From assembly GCF_000017805.1 (NCBI RefSeq), contig NC_009767.1:3038001-3102000 (forward strand): 64,000 nucleotides of DNA, read 5' to 3'. The notes beneath the pieces were generated by a model. The model had not been told where the DNA came from, did no database searches, and was given only the letters and a program-made list of their open reading frames with translations. This document shows positions 60,798-64,000 of this stretch, one piece after another. Both the position numbers and the translations under genes were made by a program. The stretch comes from Roseiflexus castenholzii DSM 13941. GTDB taxonomy: Bacteria > Chloroflexota > Chloroflexia > Chloroflexales > Roseiflexaceae. The stretch's first letter is position 1. The number at the start of each line of letters is the position of its first letter.

Positions 60798-61601
60798 TTA
60801 TACGAATCGCATGCTCAACGGCGGCTGCCCGTGAATTTCGAGCGTGAACAGATCGCCGGTGCGCATAGGAATGGCGGGACCAAGTGAGCCAGAGAGAACG
60901 ATGTCGCCGGGTTCGAGATTGATGCCGAATGCGATCAGTTTGTTTGCCAGCCAGGCGACGGCGCGCGCCGGGTGCCCCAGCGCCGCCGCGCCGATCCCCT
61001 GGACGGCGGGTTCGCCGTTGTGGTGCAGCAGCATGCCTACCGTGCGCAGATCAACAGAGCGCAAGGCGCGACTCCAGGGTCCCAGCGTAAAACCGCCATA
61101 TGAAGCATTATCGGCAACGGTATCGACCAGTGTGATGCGCCAGTCGGCGATGCGGCTATCGACGATCTCGATGGCGGCGGCGATTGCATCGGTGGCTGCC
61201 AGAACGTCGTGCAGAGTCACACCCGGCTCGCGCAGCGGACGCCCGATGAGAAACGCCAGTTCCCCTTCGACGCGCGCTTGCACGAACAGGTCTGCCGGCA
61301 CATCGACGCGCCCGCCAGCCAGCGGGAAGTAGCGCGATGCCCAGAGGCTGCCATAGTCGGGTTCGTTGACCCCCAATTGTTGCTGGATGGCGCGGCTGGT
61401 CAACCCGATCTTGCGCCCGATGACGCGCTCGCCGCGCGCCAGGCGCAGGTCGGTCCAGCGCGATTGAATGGCATACGCATGTTCTGGCGTTAGCGCCATA
61501 CTCGCGCTCAACGGCGCCAGCGGTTGGCGCTGCTCCCAGGCGTTATCGAGTCGACGCGCTATCGCGTCGATGTCCTCCCCACCTACTGGTTGCTCAGGCA
61601 T
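60798..61601 (-). CDS. 2-oxopent-4-enoate hydratase-like protein
   Basis: This 267-residue protein of the MhpD/XylJ family has IGRKIGLTSRAIQQQLGVNEPDYGSL, ARVEGELAFLIGRPL and ASYGGFTLGPW. It hydrates 2-hydroxypenta-2,4-dienoate to 4-hydroxy-2-oxovalerate in the meta-cleavage pathway. A related gene at 63037 is more like the decarboxylase XylI, so hydratase is preferred here. ATG 61601 overlaps the ALDH stop region by 19 bp. Confidence 0.82.
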   Translation of the reverse strand: MPEQPVGGEDIDAIARRLDNAWEQRQPLAPLSASMALTPEHAYAIQSRWTDLRLARGERVIGRKIGLTSRAIQQQLGVNEPDYGSLWASRYFPLAGGRVDVPADLFVQARVEGELAFLIGRPLREPGVTLHDVLAATDAIAAAIEIVDSRIADWRITLVDTVADNASYGGFTLGPWSRALRSVDLRTVGMLLHHNGEPAVQGIGAAALGHPARAVAWLANKLIAFGINLEPGDIVLSGSLGPAIPMRTGDLFTLEIHGQPPLSMRFV

Positions 61602-63037
61602 ACCGTCTTCGCCTCCGTGAAAAACTCAAGGCTGTAGTGCCCGCCTTCGCGCCCAATGCCGCTCTGCTTCATGCCGCCGAATGGCACGCGCAGGTCGCGC
61701 ACGAAGAAATCGTTGATCCAGACGGTGCCAGCGTCGATGGCGCCGGCAACCCGCACGGCGCGTCCCAGGTTGCGCGTCTGCACGACCGCCGAGAGACCAT
61801 ACGCGACGCCGTTGGCAATCGCAAGCGCCTCCTCCTCGCCGTCGAACGGCGCCACCGTCACAACTGGACCGAAGATTTCTTCCTGGCAGACGCGATCCTG
61901 CGGCTGAACGCCGACGATGATCGTCGGGTTGAGGAAATTGCCGCGATTGAATGGCGCCGGCAGGTCGGGCTGATCGCCGCCGAGGACGATTTCTGCTTGC
62001 GTGCCACGCGCAATGTCGATGTAACTGCGCACGCGCTGGAGATGCTCCGGCGCAATCAACGCCCCCACGGTCGTCTCCGGATCCATCGGATCGCCGACGC
62101 GCAACTGCTGCGTGGCGGCGATGAACCGCTGCAAGAACTCGTCGTAGATCGGGCGCTCGACCAGCAGCCGTGGACCGGCAAGGCAGAACTCTCCCTGGTT
62201 GAAAAAGGAAGAGCGCAGGCTGATCGCCACGGCGCGATCCAGGTCGGCGTCGGCGAAAATGATGTTGGCGCCCTTGCCGCCCAACTCGAACGACAAGCGC
62301 TTGAGGGTGTGCGATGCCGCGCCCATGATGATTTTGCCGGTCGTGCTCTCGCCGGTGAACGAAATCAACTGCACGCCGGGGTGCTGCGTCAGCAACGCGC
62401 CTGCCGACTCAGGACCAAACCCGTGGACAACGTTGAGCACCCCCGGCGGCAGACCGGCGCTGTGCGCGATCTGTGCCAGTTTCCACGCCCCGATCGGCGT
62501 CAATTCGGCGGGTTTGAGGACGACCGTGTTGCCAAAGGCGAGCGCCGGACCGATCTTCCACGTTGCCTGGAGCATTGGTACATTCCAGGGAGTGATCAGC
62601 GCCGCCACGCCAACCGGCTGGCGCAGCACATAATTGATGTAGCCGCTGTCCATGGGATAGGCTTCGCTGCCATGGGTCACGGCAAAATCGGCGAAGAACT
62701 CAATGTTGGCGGCGAGACGCTGCACATACCCGGCGCGGTTCTCGCGGATTGGTCTGCCGACATCCCACGTCTCGATCCGTTCGAGGTCTTCAGCGTGCGC
62801 GCGAATTGCATCGGCGAACGCCTTCAGCACCCGGCGCCGTTCGGCAGCGCCGGCGCGACTCCACGCGGCGAAGGCGTGTGTCGCCGCCTGTACTGCGGCA
62901 TCGACTTCCTCTGCGCGACCCTCCGGCGCAGTGCCGATGATCTCATTCGTCGCCGGGTAGAAAATCTCGAAACGGCGCGTTCCTTCGACAAATGCGCCGC
63001 CGATATAGTGTTGCACATGAAATGAAGGGGATTGCAT
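61583..63037 (-). CDS. Aldehyde dehydrogenase, 2-hydroxymuconic semialdehyde type
   Basis: This 484-residue NAD(P)-dependent aldehyde dehydrogenase has catalytic Glu251 (FELGGKGANIIF), Cys285 in FFNQGEFCLAGPR, and N-terminal LITPWNVPMLQATWKIGPAL. In the operon context it probably oxidises 2-hydroxymuconate semialdehyde to 2-hydroxymuconate. ATG 63037 has TTGGAGAATGA upstream and overlaps the TGA stop of the upstream gene by one base. Confidence 0.9.
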   Translation of the reverse strand: MQSPSFHVQHYIGGAFVEGTRRFEIFYPATNEIIGTAPEGRAEEVDAAVQAATHAFAAWSRAGAAERRRVLKAFADAIRAHAEDLERIETWDVGRPIRENRAGYVQRLAANIEFFADFAVTHGSEAYPMDSGYINYVLRQPVGVAALITPWNVPMLQATWKIGPALAFGNTVVLKPAELTPIGAWKLAQIAHSAGLPPGVLNVVHGFGPESAGALLTQHPGVQLISFTGESTTGKIIMGAASHTLKRLSFELGGKGANIIFADADLDRAVAISLRSSFFNQGEFCLAGPRLLVERPIYDEFLQRFIAATQQLRVGDPMDPETTVGALIAPEHLQRVRSYIDIARGTQAEIVLGGDQPDLPAPFNRGNFLNPTIIVGVQPQDRVCQEEIFGPVVTVAPFDGEEEALAIANGVAYGLSAVVQTRNLGRAVRVAGAIDAGTVWINDFFVRDLRVPFGGMKQSGIGREGGHYSLEFFTEAKTVCLSNQ

Positions 63038-63771
63038 CACTCATTCTCCAATCGCACAATCAGGCAGTCTGCGTCTGGTCCGATCACCTCCAGCACCCCC
63101 GGTTCGGCCGGCGTCGCTGCCGCCGGTGAGCCGAAGAAGATAATCTGACCCGCGCGCAAACCGCCGGTCATGGTCGCCAGCCAGCACAGGCGTTCGTACA
63201 GATCGCCGAGGGAGCGCATATCTCCCTCAGTGCGCAATGTTCCATTCAGGTAGAGGCGTAGCACGCCGTCTGGCGGGTGATCGATCATGCGCGCGCCGAG
63301 CAAAAATCCGCCGCCCGAACTGTTGTCGGCGACGACTTCGGCGACGCTGAAACGGTACCCGTCCCAGATGCTGTCCAGCATGTCAACGCCGAGAAACCAT
63401 CCACCAATCGCCGCCGCTGCTGCGCCAGGAGCAGCATCTGGCGCCAGCGGTGCACACAGCACAGCAGCGAGTTCCGGTTCAACCCGTGGCTGAATGAAGC
63501 GGCTGAGGCGTATCGGGCTTTCCAGCATCATCGCGGGGAAGATGCGCCCGTAGACCGGTGCGGTGATGCCCATCTGCTGCTGCTTTGCCGGGCTGATCAG
63601 CCCCAGTTTGTACCCTTTGATCGGCTGCTCTTCCCCCAGCGCCGCCTGAATGGCATACGCCTCCGCCAGCGTCACCCGGCGCGCGTTTCCACGGCTGGCA
63701 ATCACGCAGCGATCCGCGCGCGCCTGACGAATGTCTTCCAATAGCGCCAGCGCATCAGCGCTCAGTTCCAT
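63037..63771 (-). CDS. 4-oxalocrotonate decarboxylase-like protein
   Basis: This 244-residue protein has the XylI-type pattern IKGYKLGLISPAKQQQMGIT, APVYGRIFPAMMLE, FIQPRVEPELAAVLCAPL and NSSGGGFLLGARMI. It probably decarboxylates 2-oxo-3-hexenedioate to 2-hydroxypenta-2,4-dienoate, the step before the hydratase at 60798. ATG 63771 has AAGGAACGAGCC upstream; the frame extends to 63813 without one. Confidence 0.8.
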   Translation of the reverse strand: MELSADALALLEDIRQARADRCVIASRGNARRVTLAEAYAIQAALGEEQPIKGYKLGLISPAKQQQMGITAPVYGRIFPAMMLESPIRLSRFIQPRVEPELAAVLCAPLAPDAAPGAAAAAIGGWFLGVDMLDSIWDGYRFSVAEVVADNSSGGGFLLGARMIDHPPDGVLRLYLNGTLRTEGDMRSLGDLYERLCWLATMTGGLRAGQIIFFGSPAAATPAEPGVLEVIGPDADCLIVRLENE

Positions 63772-63967
63772 GGCTCGTTCCTTCACGCTCTGCCAGTGAC
63801 CTCCCTCCAACACCCCAGTGGGTCTTGGGGATTTCGTAGATCACCAGGCGAACCTCTTCCAGCGACTTGTCGAAGTGACGCGCCGCGCACTCCGAAAGAC
63901 GACGCATCAGCGCGGCACGCTGTTCGTCTGTGCGCCCTTCGACCATTGTCACCCGCAATACCAGCAT
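63755..63967 (-). CDS. 4-oxalocrotonate tautomerase-like subunit lacking catalytic Pro1
   Basis: This 70-residue protein aligns with 4-oxalocrotonate tautomerase throughout (VEGRTDEQRAALMRRLSECA, LEEVRLVIYEIPKTHWGVGG), with Arg11 and the mid-chain Arg kept. Residue 1 after Met is Leu, not Pro. An in-frame TGA lies two codons before ATG 63967, so an upstream start is excluded. It overlaps the next gene by 17 bp. It may be a non-catalytic subunit. Confidence 0.85.
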   Translation of the reverse strand: MLVLRVTMVEGRTDEQRAALMRRLSECAARHFDKSLEEVRLVIYEIPKTHWGVGGRSLAEREGTSHGTER

Positions 63968-64000
63968 GGCTCACTCTTTCTACCAGAGATACCAGAACGG

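Noticed and set aside
61637..63025. Plus-strand open frame of 462 codons
   Set aside because: Antisense to the aldehyde dehydrogenase gene with complete catalytic motifs.

Overview
The window looks like a chromosomal segment of a filamentous anoxygenic phototroph of the Chloroflexota, most like Roseiflexus. This is inferred from the roughly 60% GC, the intergenic repeats containing CATTCCGAGCGNAGCGAGGAATC, an FMN-riboswitch-controlled RibXY riboflavin transporter, and a wax-ester-type acyltransferase together with a cyanobacterial-type acyl reductase homologue. I saw no rRNA, tRNA, CRISPR array or prophage.

Layout. 1-9.3 kb: the end of an ABC-2 permease, an Eis-type acetyltransferase between two large repeat arrays, a second ABC-2 permease, a serine hydrolase, a GAF-PAS protein and a broken GNAT gene. 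9.4-16.2 kb: an acyl-ACP-reductase-like fusion protein, a cytochrome c, a ParA/hydrolase pair, a flavin reductase, and a NERD-like/FHA gene coupled to an EVE gene. 16.2-25.4 kb: a MITE-like repeat, a membrane protein, an oligogalacturonate lyase with a duplicated 5' end, ArsR plus a c-di-AMP riboswitch plus a SulP transporter, an RsbR-like PAS-STAS protein, and a DUF2269/DUF1772 pair divergent from an AraC regulator. 25.5-38.1 kb: PEP carboxylase, a VanW protein, a RuvC-fold protein next to endonuclease V, small coiled-coil proteins, a DUF192 lipoprotein, a WS/DGAT acyltransferase, and an antitoxin-like gene beside a wrecked TumE-like toxin gene. 38.2-41.6 kb: ribX-ribY behind an FMN riboswitch, and a ROK kinase.

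41.7-49.1 kb is a compact five-gene phospho-signalling cluster: PP2C, pseudokinase-PP2C fusion, Ser/Thr kinase, von Willebrand A protein and zinc-ribbon/FHA protein. Four of the five proteins carry zinc ribbons. 49.1-50.4 kb is decayed DNA with a transposase relic and a MITE-like element. 50.4-59.7 kb holds a Tm-1-like/PEP-hydrolase-like pair, two secreted or membrane proteins of YtkA/CopC type, a beta-helix surface protein, a 95-bp repeat array that caps a SARP-type regulator pseudogene, and a DJ-1/PfpI protein. 59.7-64 kb holds another MITE-like element, four 131-bp tandem repeats, and a minus-strand meta-cleavage (2-hydroxymuconate) operon with two tautomerases, one of which lacks Pro1.

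Links between genes: the reductase at 9.4 kb and the WS/DGAT at 35.8 kb are both plausible parts of wax-ester synthesis. Two metabolite riboswitches, each followed by an intrinsic terminator, control transporters. Several pseudogenes and at least five intergenic repeat families show a genome under active small-scale rearrangement.
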